Positions 1 to 8,862 are shown, counted from the stretch's first letter. The stretch: DNA of 38,932 nt from UBA2020 sp964551435 (GCA_964551435.1 CAZKBS010000015.1:1-38932), one strand, 5' to 3'. Program-made: numbers and translations. Notes: generated by a model not told the origin, from the sequence alone.

Positions 1-2786
1 ATGATGTCTTTGGCTGAATCAACAACGAAGGTATCATCGCCCAGACCGCCGATCATCGTATCGCTGCCTTTGCCGCCATCCAGATAATCATTGCCGTCAA
101 GACCGATGAGCGTATTGACGGTGGGCGTTCCTGTGATGCTGTTATCCAGCGCGTTGCCGGTACCGACCAGTGCCGCACCCGCCAAAATCAGATTTTCAAC
201 GTGATTGGTCAGCGTATAGTTCAAAGACGCCTGCACGGTGTCCGTGCCTTCGCCCACGGCTTCAGTCACGATATCGCCCGCATTTTCGACGAAAAAGAAA
301 TCATCGCCGGTACCGCCGATCATCGTATCGGCACCAAGGCCACCGTTCAGCGTATCGTTACCGCCACCACCGGAGAGCGTATTGACAGCCACATTTCCCA
401 AAATAAAGTTATCACCGCTGTTACCCGTGCCATTGATAGGCGCTGAGCCTGTCAGCGTCAGATTTTCAATGTTGTCGGAAAGCACGTAATCCGACGCGCT
501 TGACAGTACTGTATCGCTCCCCTCCGCCGCGTTTTCGACGATGACATCGCCGTTATCCTCGACGATATAGGTATCATCGCCCGCGCCGCCGATCATCGTA
601 TCAGCACCCAGAAGAGCATTCAGCGTGTTATTACCGTTGTTACCGGTCAAAACGTTGACCAGCTCATTCCCGATGCCGTTGATATTGGCCGTACCCGTCA
701 GCGTGAGGTTTTCAAGGTTGGCGCCCAGCGTATAGGTCGGCAGGCCGGAGCGTACCGTATCCGTCCCCTCGCCCACTTCCTCGACGATGACATCTTTGAG
801 GGAGCTGACAACATAGGTATCGTCCCCAAGACCGCCAATCATGCGGTCATCGCCATCGCCACCATCCAGCGTGTCGTTGCCGTCAAGGCCCATCAGCGTG
901 TTCGAGGCCTTGGACGTTGCGATGATGATGTTATCAAGTTCGTTGCCCGTGCCATTACCGGCGCTGAGGATAAGATTTTCGATGTTCGCGCCGAGCGTCC
1001 AGGTCACGGCCGAATAAATCGTATCAGAACCTTCGCCTGCCTCCTCAACCACAACATCGCCAGCAGTGACGACGTAGGAATCGTCCCCCAGCCCGCCCGT
1101 CAGTGTATTGACACCGCTGTTGCCCGTCAGCGTGTTGTTGAGCGCGTTGCCAATGCCGCTGATATTCGCGGTTCCCGTCAATGTCAGGTTTTCGATGTTG
1201 GCGCCCAGCGTATAGCCGTCAAGCGCCGTACGCACCGTGTCCTGCCCTTCGCCGGGGTTTTCGATGATAACCTCGGTACCTTCGGTGATAATATAAGTAT
1301 CATTACCATCACCGCCGATAAGGGTATCTAGCCCGCCGCCGCCCTCGAGGGTATTGTTCACTTCGTTGCCCGTAATGGTATTGTCCTCGGCATTCCCCTT
1401 ACCATTGAGGCCAAACCAACCATTGCCGACGTTCCAGACAAGCGTCAGATTTTCAAGATTTGCCGCAAGCGTATAATTCGCTTCAAGGGAAATGACCTCG
1501 TCGAGACCTTCGCCCGCATTTTCGATGATGACATCTTTTTCATTCTCGACAACGTAAGTATCATTGCCGAGGCCCCCAATCATGGTGTCGATACCCAAAT
1601 ATCCTTCCAGCGTATCATTACCATCAAGGCCAATGAGAATATTCTTCCCCGCATTACCAAGCAACGTGTTGTCCAGAGCATTACCGGTCAGGTTGACAGA
1701 ACCAGAGCCGAGCGCCTGTATATATTCCACAAAATCCGGCAGCGTGTAGGTGACATAGGCCCCAATGAAATCGTTTCCTTCGCCATTCGCCTCTATCACG
1801 ACATCGCCGACGGAATCCACCACATATTTGTCATCACCCAGACCACCAATAAGCGTATCATTTCCCTTGCCGCCATCGAGGTAATCGTCGCCATCCCCGC
1901 CATCGAGGATATTGGCGCCGGCATTACCACGCATCGTATTGTTGAGCGCGTTCCCCGTGCCATTGATGGCGGCAGTGCCCGTCATCTCCATGTGCTCGAC
2001 GTTCGCGGAAAGGGAGTAGCTGACACTGGTGCGCACCCAATCCGTTCCCTCGCCCACGGCTTCGTTCACGACATCACCGACGTCATCCACGATATAGACA
2101 TCATCGCCAAGGCCGCCCGCCATCCAGTCGGCACCCTTGCCGCCATTCAGGGTGTTATGGCCGTCGTTGCCGACAAGCGTATTGTTGAGGGCGTTGCCCG
2201 TACCCTTGCTGTCAAGTACGCCCGTCAGGATAAGATTTTCAAGGTGATTGCCAAGCGTATAGGACGCAAGCGACGCCTGTACGGTATCCGTTCCTTCGCC
2301 CGCTTTTTCGGTGATTTTTACGCCGGATTCATTGACGATATAAGTATCGTCGCCCGTGCCACCGATCAAGGCATCCGCGCCGCCGAAACCGTCCAGCGTA
2401 TCGTTGCCCGCACCGCCGATCAGCGTATTTTTGCCAGCGGTCCCGATCAGGTGATTGTCAAGTTCGTTGCCCGTACCGATGACGGCTGTCGTGCCGATCA
2501 GCGTCAGGTTTTCAACATTAGCCGCCAGCGTGTAGCTGCGCAGGGTCGAGCGGACGGTATCCGTCCCCTCTCCGGCTTCTTCCGCAACGACGTCACCGAG
2601 GTTATCCACAAAAAACAGGTCGTCACCCAGGCCGCCAATCATGGCGTCGCCGCCGCTGCCACCATCAATGGTATCATTACCGTCAAGCCCGTGGATGGTA
2701 TCGACGCCACCAAGACCGCGCAATGTGTCGTCAGCCAAAGTGCCAAAAATTTCGTCCGCATCTTCGGTTCCGTTAATAATCGCCAT
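1..2786 (-). CDS. RTX-type calcium-binding repeat protein, 3' end outside window
   Basis: An open frame of 928 codons starts at ATG 2784-2786 and runs without a stop to the left edge, so the C-terminus is missing. An AGGTGA ribosome site lies 6 nt before the ATG. The protein begins MAIINGTEDADEIFGTLADD and is built almost entirely of about ten modules of about 86 residues. Each module has RTX-like glycine/aspartate turns (GGxGDDTYxV, GLDGNDTLxG), a GDVVxExxGEGxDTV stretch, a YTLxxNxENLxLTG strand and a GxGNxLxNxLxGN turn. Such modules bind calcium and fold outside the cell after type I secretion in known RTX proteins. There is no Sec signal, which fits export by a type I system, whose signal would be at the unseen C-terminus. 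The exporter at 17.5-22.5 kb could serve it (inference). Whether it is an enzyme, an S-layer-like or an adhesive protein cannot be told from this part. Confidence 0.88.
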   Translation of the reverse strand, partial: MAIINGTEDADEIFGTLADDTLRGLGGVDTIHGLDGNDTIDGGSGGDAMIGGLGDDLFFVDNLGDVVAEEAGEGTDTVRSTLRSYTLAANVENLTLIGTTAVIGTGNELDNHLIGTAGKNTLIGGAGNDTLDGFGGADALIGGTGDDTYIVNESGVKITEKAGEGTDTVQASLASYTLGNHLENLILTGVLDSKGTGNALNNTLVGNDGHNTLNGGKGADWMAGGLGDDVYIVDDVGDVVNEAVGEGTDWVRTSVSYSLSANVEHMEMTGTAAINGTGNALNNTMRGNAGANILDGGDGDDYLDGGKGNDTLIGGLGDDKYVVDSVGDVVIEANGEGNDFIGAYVTYTLPDFVEYIQALGSGSVNLTGNALDNTLLGNAGKNILIGLDGNDTLEGYLGIDTMIGGLGNDTYVVENEKDVIIENAGEGLDEVISLEANYTLAANLENLTLVWNVGNGWFGLNGKGNAEDNTITGNEVNNTLEGGGGLDTLIGGDGNDTYIITEGTEVIIENPGEGQDTVRTALDGYTLGANIENLTLTGTANISGIGNALNNTLTGNSGVNTLTGGLGDDSYVVTAGDVVVEEAGEGSDTIYSAVTWTLGANIENLILSAGNGTGNELDNIIIATSKASNTLMGLDGNDTLDGGDGDDRMIGGLGDDTYVVSSLKDVIVEEVGEGTDTVRSGLPTYTLGANLENLTLTGTANINGIGNELVNVLTGNNGNNTLNALLGADTMIGGAGDDTYIVEDNGDVIVENAAEGSDTVLSSASDYVLSDNIENLTLTGSAPINGTGNSGDNFILGNVAVNTLSGGGGNDTLNGGLGADTMIGGTGDDFFFVENAGDIVTEAVGEGTDTVQASLNYTLTNHVENLILAGAALVGTGNALDNSITGTPTVNTLIGLDGNDYLDGGKGSDTMIGGLGDDTFVVDSAKDI
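180..2515 (-). repeat. Ten tandem RTX-like modules of about 260 bp
   Basis: The codons for the conserved ENLTL-type strand recur near 2510, 2236, 1994, 1725, 1450, 1190, 975, 707, 461 and 190, a spacing of about 215-275 bp. The modules are clearly homologous but diverged. Copies 3 and 4 (near 1994 and 1725) have degenerate strands (EHMEM, EYIQA), and the copy near 1450 carries a short insertion. An eleventh module begins at the left edge. Confidence 0.8.
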
Positions 2787-2923
2787 AAGAATTCACCTGT
2801 CTAAAAATAAATTTCGCAGGAAAAAATCATACACGATAGCGGCGTCGCAAAACAAACATCCCGTACTCGAGACGCGACCATTTTTTAACATTATGGAATT
2901 TTACAAGACTGCAATCAGCGGCT

Positions 2924-3009
2924 TGGTGCAGGCGGAGGGACTTGAACCCTCACGAGATTGCTCCCCACGGATTTTAAGTCCGTTGCGTATACCATTCCGC
3001 CACGCCTGC
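2924..3009 (-). tRNA. tRNA-Leu(UAA)
   Basis: On the minus strand a type II tRNA with a long variable arm can be folded. The 7-bp acceptor stem GCAGGCG/CGCCTGC lies at the ends and an encoded CCA at 2924-2926. The anticodon arm is ACGGA-CTTAAAA-TCCGT, giving anticodon UAA, and the T arm carries GGTTCAAGTCC. It reads the UUA leucine codon, which is rare in the genes of this window. It lies between the small membrane protein gene and the RTX gene, all on the same strand. Confidence 0.95.
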
Positions 3010-3044
3010 TTGCGTGCACAGGCTAGAGCCTCGGGCGGGCGGCG

Positions 3045-3296
3045 TCAAGTTTCGGAATGGGGCGCGGTGGGCGGCGCGGCGTCCTTTTCCGCGGCGGCCA
3101 TTTTCTTTTTCAGCTGTATGGCGTCATTCATCCCGCTGATCCAGCAAGCAGGGCAGCCCTTGAAAAAATAAAGTGCGCCGCCCATCAAGGCCACGAAGCC
3201 GAGCGGACTATGCGTAAACACCAAAAACGACGCTATCAGCAGGCTGAAACCCGCAACCCCGCGCCACAGGGTTAATCTGACCGGACAGGACGCCAT
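3045..3296 (-). CDS. Small two-helix membrane protein, DUF2892/YgaP-like
   Basis: An 83-residue protein with a strong ribosome site (AAAGGAGG) just before ATG 3294-3296. It starts MASCPVRLTLWRGVAGF and has two adjacent hydrophobic segments (about residues 14-28 and 30-45). These are followed by a short CPAC motif (KGCPACWISG) and a charged tail ending in APHSET. The arrangement of an N-terminal CPxR stretch, paired helices and a GxCP motif resembles DUF2892 proteins, the membrane part of YgaP-like proteins, but there is no rhodanese domain. The family call is tentative and no function can be assigned. It is divergent from uvrC. Confidence 0.6.
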   Translation of the reverse strand: MASCPVRLTLWRGVAGFSLLIASFLVFTHSPLGFVALMGGALYFFKGCPACWISGMNDAIQLKKKMAAAEKDAAPPTAPHSET

Positions 3297-3428
3297 GACG
3301 AACCTCCTTTAATGGTTCATATTTTCATTTTAGCATTTTCTAATATGAGTAGCAAATCCTTATAAAACAATATAATTCAAATATTTATTTGATATCCCCT
3401 TTTACGGAGGGGCGCTCTATATTATCAC
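3297..3428. promoter_or_regulatory. Divergent AT-rich region before uvrC
   Basis: A 132-bp AT-rich gap lies between the small membrane protein gene and uvrC and should hold both promoters. It contains a perfect 7-bp inverted repeat with a 2-bp centre at 3377-3392 (TCAAATA, TT, TATTTGA). The GGAGGGG at 3406-3412 is 16 nt from the GTG at 3429, too far for a normal ribosome site. No clear -35/-10 pair or alphaproteobacterial LexA box (GTTC-N7-GTTC) was recognised. Confidence 0.4.
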
Positions 3429-5348
3429 GTGCCCCCAAAAAAGCCGGATTCACCGATGAACGAGACGGATTCACAAACAGCCGCGCCCGATAGCACCGCC
3501 CCCGGCCCCGCCGGCGTCGCGGTTATCGAGGCCTGCGTAAAAACCCTGCCGGGCAGCCCGGGGGTTTACCGCATGATGAATGCGGCGGGCGATGTGCTGT
3601 ATGTCGGCAAGGCCAAGAACCTCAAAAAACGCGTGACGGCCTATACACAGCCGCAAAAACAATCCATCCGCATCCAGCGCATGATTGCAGCGACGTCCAG
3701 CATGGAATTCACCACCACACATACAGAAGCGGAGGCCCTGCTTCTCGAAGCGAACCTGATTAAAAAGCTGAAACCCCGCTACAACATTCTGCTGCGCGAC
3801 GATAAATCGTTCCCCTATATCCTTATCACGGGGGATCACGACTTCCCGCAGGTGACCAAGCACCGCGGCGCGCGCGATCGCAAAGGGGAATATTTCGGCC
3901 CCTTCGCTTCGGGTTTTGCGGTCAATGAAACGCTGGCCGTGCTGCACAAGGCGTTTTTGCTGCGCAACTGCTCGGATCATATTTTCGCGCTGCGCACGCG
4001 GCCCTGTCTGCAATACCAAATCAAACGCTGCACGGCCCCCTGCGTCGCCAAAGTCACCCACAGGCAATACGCCGAGCAAGTCGATATGGCGCGCCAGTTT
4101 CTTGAAGGGCGCAGCCGCGCGATACAGGAAGATTTCGCCGCAAAAATGCAAGCTGCAAGCGAACGGCTGGATTACGAAGAAGCCGCCGCCTACCGCGACC
4201 GCATCCGCGCCCTGACGCAAATACAGGCCGAGCAAACGGTGAATGTCGAAGGCATCGACAGCGCCGATGTTTTCGCCATTCACCGCGATGCGGGCGCCTC
4301 TTGCGTACAGGTATTCTTTTTCCGCGCGGGGCAGAATTTCGGCAACCGCGCGTATTTCCCGCGACACGAAAAAGATCAGACAACGGCGGAGATTCTGTCG
4401 GCTTTCATCGCGCAGTTCTATACCAACAAGCCCGTGCCGCGTGAAATCATCGTGACCGACGACGTCGAAGCGCAGGATGTGCTGGAACAGGCTCTGCGCG
4501 ATAAGGCGGGATACAAAGTCGGTATCGTCAAACCCCAGCGCGGCGACCGTAAACTGCTGATCGACATGGCGCTCAAAAACGCGCGCGAGGCGCTTGCACG
4601 CCGCATGGCCGATGCCGCCACGCAAGAGGCGCTGTTTGAAAAACTGGCCGAAGTTTTCGGCCTTGAAAGCCCGCCGGAGCGTATCGAAATTTACGACAAC
4701 AGCCATATCGCGGGCAGCCATACGCTAGGCGCCATGGTGGTGGCGACGCCCGAGGGGTTTCAGAAAAACGCGTACCGCAAATTCAACGCCAAGGGCGACA
4801 TCACGGGTGGCGACGACTACGCGATGATGCGCGAAATGCTGACGCGCCGTTTCCAGTCCCTGCTGAAGGCGGAGAGCGAAGGCGAAACGCCGGTCTGGCC
4901 CGATTTGCTGTTGATTGACGGCGGACAGGGACAGCTCAGCGCCACGATGGAAACACTGGCGGAGCTGGGCATCGACGGTTTGGCGGTTGTCGCGATTGCC
5001 AAAGGGCCCGATCGCAACGCCGGACGTGAAAAATTTTTCATGCCGGAGCGCGATGTTTTCAGCCTCGCCCCGGATGACCCTGTGCTTTATTTCCTGCAGC
5101 GGCTGCGCGACGAGGCGCACCGATTCGCCATAACATCCCACCGTACGCGGCGCAGCAAAGCGATTGGCACCACGCCGCTCGACAGCGTGCCCGGAATTGG
5201 TGCGCGGCGGAAAAAAGCCCTGCTTTTACACTTTGGTTCTGCAAAAGCGGTTGCCGAAGCAGGGGTGGCTGATTTACAAAAGGTAGCAGGCATCAGCAAA
5301 GCGGTGGCAGAGCGGATTTACGCTTTTTTCCACGATACAGATTCCTGA
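3429..5348 (+). CDS. uvrC: Excinuclease ABC subunit C
   Basis: UvrC makes the 3' and 5' incisions of nucleotide excision repair after recruitment by UvrB. From the GTG at 3429 the protein has 639 residues. It has an N-terminal GIY-YIG nuclease domain (about residues 40-120, with LPGSPGVYRM and LYVGKAKNLKKRV), a UVR motif near residues 225-265 (RLDYEEAAAYRDRI) and an RNase H-like second nuclease domain (IEIYDNSHIAGSHTLGAMVV and LLIDGGQGQL). A tandem helix-hairpin-helix lies at the end (SVPGIGARRKKALL and KVAGISKAVAERI). The ATG at 3456 is an alternative start that removes nine residues; neither start has a good ribosome site. pgsA follows 17 nt downstream, an arrangement seen in many proteobacteria. 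Confidence 0.97.
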   Translation: MPPKKPDSPMNETDSQTAAPDSTAPGPAGVAVIEACVKTLPGSPGVYRMMNAAGDVLYVGKAKNLKKRVTAYTQPQKQSIRIQRMIAATSSMEFTTTHTEAEALLLEANLIKKLKPRYNILLRDDKSFPYILITGDHDFPQVTKHRGARDRKGEYFGPFASGFAVNETLAVLHKAFLLRNCSDHIFALRTRPCLQYQIKRCTAPCVAKVTHRQYAEQVDMARQFLEGRSRAIQEDFAAKMQAASERLDYEEAAAYRDRIRALTQIQAEQTVNVEGIDSADVFAIHRDAGASCVQVFFFRAGQNFGNRAYFPRHEKDQTTAEILSAFIAQFYTNKPVPREIIVTDDVEAQDVLEQALRDKAGYKVGIVKPQRGDRKLLIDMALKNAREALARRMADAATQEALFEKLAEVFGLESPPERIEIYDNSHIAGSHTLGAMVVATPEGFQKNAYRKFNAKGDITGGDDYAMMREMLTRRFQSLLKAESEGETPVWPDLLLIDGGQGQLSATMETLAELGIDGLAVVAIAKGPDRNAGREKFFMPERDVFSLAPDDPVLYFLQRLRDEAHRFAITSHRTRRSKAIGTTPLDSVPGIGARRKKALLLHFGSAKAVAEAGVADLQKVAGISKAVAERIYAFFHDTDS

Positions 5349-5365
5349 CTTAAGGGGAAAAGAAC

Positions 5366-5995
5366 ATGTCCAAACCCAGCATCGCGTTTAACATCCCGAA
5401 TATGCTGTCTTATTACCGCATTCTGGTCATTCCGGCCATGTTTGCCTTGTTCTACCTTGAAAAGGGCGCGCCGGACTGGGCGGCCTTCGCGGCTTGGAGC
5501 AACGTGTTTCTGTTTATGCTGGCCGGCCTGTCGGATTTTCTTGATGGTAAAATCGCGCGCGCCACGGGCCAGACCACGCTGCTCGGCAAGTTCCTCGATT
5601 CATCGACTGACAAAATGCTGATTGGCGCGACGCTAATGGCGCTGGTGGCCTTCGACCGCCTCGACGGCATCTGGATCATCCCCGCCGTTGTCATCTTCCT
5701 GCGCGAAATTCTGATTGCGGGCGTGCGCGAATTCATGGCGCTTTACAACGTGATTGTGCCGATTTCGAAAATGGGCAAATGGAAAATGACTATCCAGATG
5801 TTCTTTATCGGCTTCCTGCTGGCGGGGTCTTATGGCGAAATGTTGATCCCCTATGCCTATGAAATCGGCAAGGCGGGTTTCCTGTTCGCGATGGTTATCA
5901 CGGTCACCTCCGGCTACGATTATATGCGTCAGGCATGGAAGACCATTCAGGAAATCGACGGCAAGCAAAAACAATCAACCGCCACCAACATGTAA
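5366..5995 (+). CDS. pgsA: CDP-diacylglycerol-glycerol-3-phosphate 3-phosphatidyltransferase
   Basis: This 209-residue inner-membrane enzyme makes phosphatidylglycerophosphate from CDP-diacylglycerol and glycerol-3-phosphate, the committed step to phosphatidylglycerol and cardiolipin. The CDP-alcohol phosphotransferase signature is complete near residues 58-82 (SDFLDGKIARATG, then GKFLDSSTDK), giving the DGxxARx8Gx3Dx3D pattern. Several hydrophobic helices surround it, and the opening NIPNMLSYYRILVIP is typical of PgsA. An AAGGGG site precedes the ATG. The gene is probably co-transcribed with uvrC. It ends 13 bp from the convergent transporter gene, with no visible terminator between. Confidence 0.93.
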   Translation: MSKPSIAFNIPNMLSYYRILVIPAMFALFYLEKGAPDWAAFAAWSNVFLFMLAGLSDFLDGKIARATGQTTLLGKFLDSSTDKMLIGATLMALVAFDRLDGIWIIPAVVIFLREILIAGVREFMALYNVIVPISKMGKWKMTIQMFFIGFLLAGSYGEMLIPYAYEIGKAGFLFAMVITVTSGYDYMRQAWKTIQEIDGKQKQSTATNM

Positions 5996-6008
5996 GCGTA
6001 TAACGCCG

Positions 6009-6914
6009 CTAAAGAGACTTGCGCCGCGCTTCACGCCATATCAAAAACAATCCCGCGCCGATAATCACGGCCGCGCCGATCAACGTGCGCTGGTCGGGCA
6101 CTTCGTCAAACAGATAATAGCCCAAAAGCGCGCCCCAGAAGATTTGCGTGTAGTGATAGGGCGCAACCGTCGCGGCGGACGGCGCCGTCTGGAAACCAAA
6201 GGCGATGCACATCACCCCGATCGCGCCCAGAACCCCCATCATCAGAAAAACGCCGAGGTCATACAGCGACGGCGCGATGTAATGAAACGGCAAAAACGGC
6301 AGACAGGCGAGGATGCTGAAGGCAGAGCCACTGCATATAATCATGGTGCGGCTTTCATGCGGCCCCAGATGCCGCATGACAATCATGGAACAGGAATAGA
6401 AAAACGCGCCGCAGAGCACGAGTATCGCCCAGAGGTCGAACATCCCGCCGCCTGGACGGAAGATGTAAACAATGACGGCGAAACAGAACAGAATGACGGC
6501 GATTTTTTCCTTCTCCAGCTTTTCACGCAAAAAAAACGCCGACAAAATCGCCACCCAAAAGGGCGATGTGAAAACCAGTGTATAAAACGTGGTCAGCTGG
6601 ATATGCGGCAGCGACAGCGTATTGATGATCCCGACAACCACTGACATCGCCGCGCGCAGAAACACCCATTTCGGCTGTTTGATGACAAAGGCGCCGCGCC
6701 CTTGCGTGACCGCACCATACACGCACATAAAACTGATAATAACGATGCAGTTGAAAATGATGATCTGGGAAAAATGGAATTTTCCTGCCAGCACCTTGAC
6801 GGCGGCATCGCCGATATTGAAATAGCCATAAGCGACACAGGTCGCCAGTATGGCAATAAGGGTTTGCTTACGACGGTCGGGCGTTCCTGCGACGGGGAGA
6901 TCCGGGGCTGACAT
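6009..6914 (-). CDS. EamA-family (drug/metabolite) transporter
   Basis: A 301-residue protein with about ten hydrophobic segments arranged as two similar halves, typical of the DMT/EamA superfamily. Conserved-looking stretches are YTLVFTSPFWVAILSAFFLREKL at the end of the first half and APYHYTQIFWGALLGYYLFDE at the end of the second. This pairing is seen in S-adenosylmethionine-uptake-like members, but the substrate cannot be read from sequence. It lies downstream of deoA and cdd, and its start overlaps the cdd 3' end by 47 nt. A nucleoside or related metabolite is therefore a reasonable but unproven guess. The ribosome site is weak, so translation may depend on coupling to cdd. Confidence 0.85.
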   Translation of the reverse strand: MSAPDLPVAGTPDRRKQTLIAILATCVAYGYFNIGDAAVKVLAGKFHFSQIIIFNCIVIISFMCVYGAVTQGRGAFVIKQPKWVFLRAAMSVVVGIINTLSLPHIQLTTFYTLVFTSPFWVAILSAFFLREKLEKEKIAVILFCFAVIVYIFRPGGGMFDLWAILVLCGAFFYSCSMIVMRHLGPHESRTMIICSGSAFSILACLPFLPFHYIAPSLYDLGVFLMMGVLGAIGVMCIAFGFQTAPSAATVAPYHYTQIFWGALLGYYLFDEVPDQRTLIGAAVIIGAGLFLIWREARRKSL

Positions 6915-7458
6915 CTTTTTTGTTCTTTTTCTTGTCTTTTATGGTTTTATTTTTCACACGCTCTTTACGCTGCTTGCCGCCGGTCGCTGCCGCGCCGGCT
7001 TTGGGCTGCGTTTTGGGCAGCGCGCCGACCTCTTGCAGGTTTTCGGGGCCGAAACTCAGCGGCAGCAGTTCTGCCATAGTATGAACGGCACCCAGACGGC
7101 CGTCTTTCCACAGAGAATAAATCTGCACATCCGGCGCGCAAAATTCGCGCAGGCGCTGGCGGCAATCGCCGCAGGGCGTGCACAGATATTCCATCGACGG
7201 GCCCGCGACTACCACGGCGCGGATACCACGCTCGCCCGCCGTCACCATCGCGGATATGGCCGAGGCTTCGGCGCAGACGCCTTTATAATGGGCAATTTCA
7301 ACATTCGCGCCCGCATAAACCTTGCCGCTGTCCGACACAATCGCAACGCCGACGGGGTGGTTGGAATAAGGGCAATAGGCGCGGTCACGCGCAGCCATGG
7401 CCTGTTTGGCCAGAATTTTTATCTTCATATCCACACCCGTTTTCCCGGCGGTTTTCAT
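6868..7458 (-). CDS. cdd: Cytidine deaminase with lysine-rich tail
   Basis: It deaminates cytidine and deoxycytidine to uridine and deoxyuridine for pyrimidine salvage. The zinc site is complete: C62 with catalytic E64 in the CAE motif (after GANVEIAHYKG), and C96 and C99 in PCGDCRQRL. The core ends near residue 140. A lysine-rich low-complexity tail of about 55 residues (KNKTIKDKKKNKKD and surroundings) makes the protein 196 residues instead of the usual 130-150. The start ATG overlaps the deoA stop as ATGA, which decides this start and implies translational coupling. The tail overlaps the transporter gene start by 47 nt. Confidence 0.93.
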   Translation of the reverse strand: MKTAGKTGVDMKIKILAKQAMAARDRAYCPYSNHPVGVAIVSDSGKVYAGANVEIAHYKGVCAEASAISAMVTAGERGIRAVVVAGPSMEYLCTPCGDCRQRLREFCAPDVQIYSLWKDGRLGAVHTMAELLPLSFGPENLQEVGALPKTQPKAGAAATGGKQRKERVKNKTIKDKKKNKKDVSPGSPRRRNARPS

Positions 7459-8777
7459 GCCGCCACCCGCCGCCGCACAATCTCGCCGGCTTGCGCTGCG
7501 GCGGACGATACCGTCATCACGCTGCGCAGTTTTTGCGCCATGCGTTCGAACGAAACCTCGTCACGGGCATGCACGGTGGCCAGCGGCCGCGCCCCCTTGC
7601 CGACTTCCTCGCCCAGAGCAGCGATATTGGTAAGCCCCACGCTATGGTCGACGCTATCGGTCGGTTTGCTGCGCCCGCCACCCAGCTCGACAATTCCGAT
7701 GCCAACGCCGCGCGTATCAATCACGGTGACGCGCCCGGACTGATCCGGATAGACATCGCGCACAATCGCCGCCGGTTTCAGGAATTTCTCCGGCGCGTCG
7801 ATAAAGCCCGCAGGCCCGCCCAGCGTTTGCACCATGCGTTCAAACTGCGCGGCGGCTTTTCCGTTCCGAAGAACGTCGGCGATTTTTTCGCGCGCCTCGG
7901 CGGTATCTTTGGCCAGCTTGCCCAGCACCAAAAGCTCCGCCGTCAGGGCCGCGGTGACTTCGTAGAGGCGGGCATCGACATCGATGTTTTTGAGGAAATC
8001 GACCGCTTCTTTCACTTCGACGGCATTGCCCGCCGTGCGGCCGAGCACCTGATTCATATCCGTCAGCAACCCCACCGTGGGCATGCCCGAGCCGTTGGCG
8101 ACCGACACAATACTTTCGGCTAGCGCCTGCGCATCACCGTAATCCTGCATGAACGCGCCGCTGCCAAATTTGACGTCCATGACAAGGCCGTCCAGCCCCG
8201 CCGCCAGTTTTTTGGACAAAATAGATGCCGTGATGAGATCCAGCGATTCCACCGTGCCTGTCACATCGCGGATAGCATAGATAATGCGGTCTGCGGGCGC
8301 GAGATCGGGCGTCGCGCCAATAATGGCGCAGCCAGCTTCGCGTACGGTTTTTTTGAAAAGCGCGATATCCGGCTGCGATACATAACCGGGGATCGCATCC
8401 ATTTTATCGAGCGTACCGCCCGTATGCCCAAGCCCGCGGCCCGACAGCATCGGCACAAAAGCACCGCAAGCGGCCAGAATGGGGGCCAGCATCAGGCTTA
8501 CCTTGTCACCGACCCCCCCTGTTGAATGTTTATCCAGAACAGGGCCCGGCAGGTTTTCGCCCCGCCATGACATAACCGTACCCGAGCGCGCCATGGCAGA
8601 GGTCAGCGCGACGCGTTCCGGCATGTCCATTTTTTTAAGAAGTACCGCCATACAAAATGCGGCGACCTGCCCCTCGCTGACGCACCCATGGGTTACGCCC
8701 TCGATAAATTCGCGAATTTCGCTTTCGGCCAGCGTCTGGCCGTCTCTTTTTTTGCGAATAATTTCCTGCGGCAGCAT
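7455..8777 (-). CDS. deoA: Thymidine phosphorylase
   Basis: It cleaves thymidine or deoxyuridine with phosphate to the base and deoxyribose-1-phosphate. The frame is open further upstream to 8957. The start at ATG 8775-8777 (MLPQEIIRKKRDGQ) is chosen because it follows a GGAGAGG site, matches the family N-terminus and gives the usual length of 440 residues. Family motifs are DKHSTGGVGDKVSL and the glycine-rich SGRGLGHTGGTLDKMDAIPG. It heads the deoA-cdd-transporter unit, consistent with catabolism or salvage of pyrimidine nucleosides, and is divergent from nhaA. Confidence 0.95.
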   Translation of the reverse strand: MLPQEIIRKKRDGQTLAESEIREFIEGVTHGCVSEGQVAAFCMAVLLKKMDMPERVALTSAMARSGTVMSWRGENLPGPVLDKHSTGGVGDKVSLMLAPILAACGAFVPMLSGRGLGHTGGTLDKMDAIPGYVSQPDIALFKKTVREAGCAIIGATPDLAPADRIIYAIRDVTGTVESLDLITASILSKKLAAGLDGLVMDVKFGSGAFMQDYGDAQALAESIVSVANGSGMPTVGLLTDMNQVLGRTAGNAVEVKEAVDFLKNIDVDARLYEVTAALTAELLVLGKLAKDTAEAREKIADVLRNGKAAAQFERMVQTLGGPAGFIDAPEKFLKPAAIVRDVYPDQSGRVTVIDTRGVGIGIVELGGGRSKPTDSVDHSVGLTNIAALGEEVGKGARPLATVHARDEVSFERMAQKLRSVMTVSSAAAQAGEIVRRRVAA

Positions 8778-8862
8778 AGTTGCCCTCTCCCGACATTTTT
8801 TTCGCGCGCGAAAGGCACGGTTTTGGTTGCAATTTTTAGGTATTTGACCAATATCATTATCC
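8778..8862. promoter_or_regulatory. Divergent deoA/nhaA promoter region
   Basis: This 85-bp gap between the divergent deoA and nhaA start codons must hold both 5' ends. The nhaA side is AT-rich (TATTTGACCAATATCATTAT) and has no good ribosome site, so nhaA may be weakly translated or leaderless. No operator was recognised. Confidence 0.35.

Noticed and set aside
1..2786. Tandem array considered as a CRISPR or DNA satellite
   Set aside because: Repeats are about 260 bp, diverged, and keep an open reading frame with RTX motifs, so they are protein modules.
1992..2804. Plus-strand open frame of 270 codons at the left edge
   Set aside because: It lies antisense to the RTX modules. The minus strand gives an uninterrupted, repeat-structured protein with a ribosome site.
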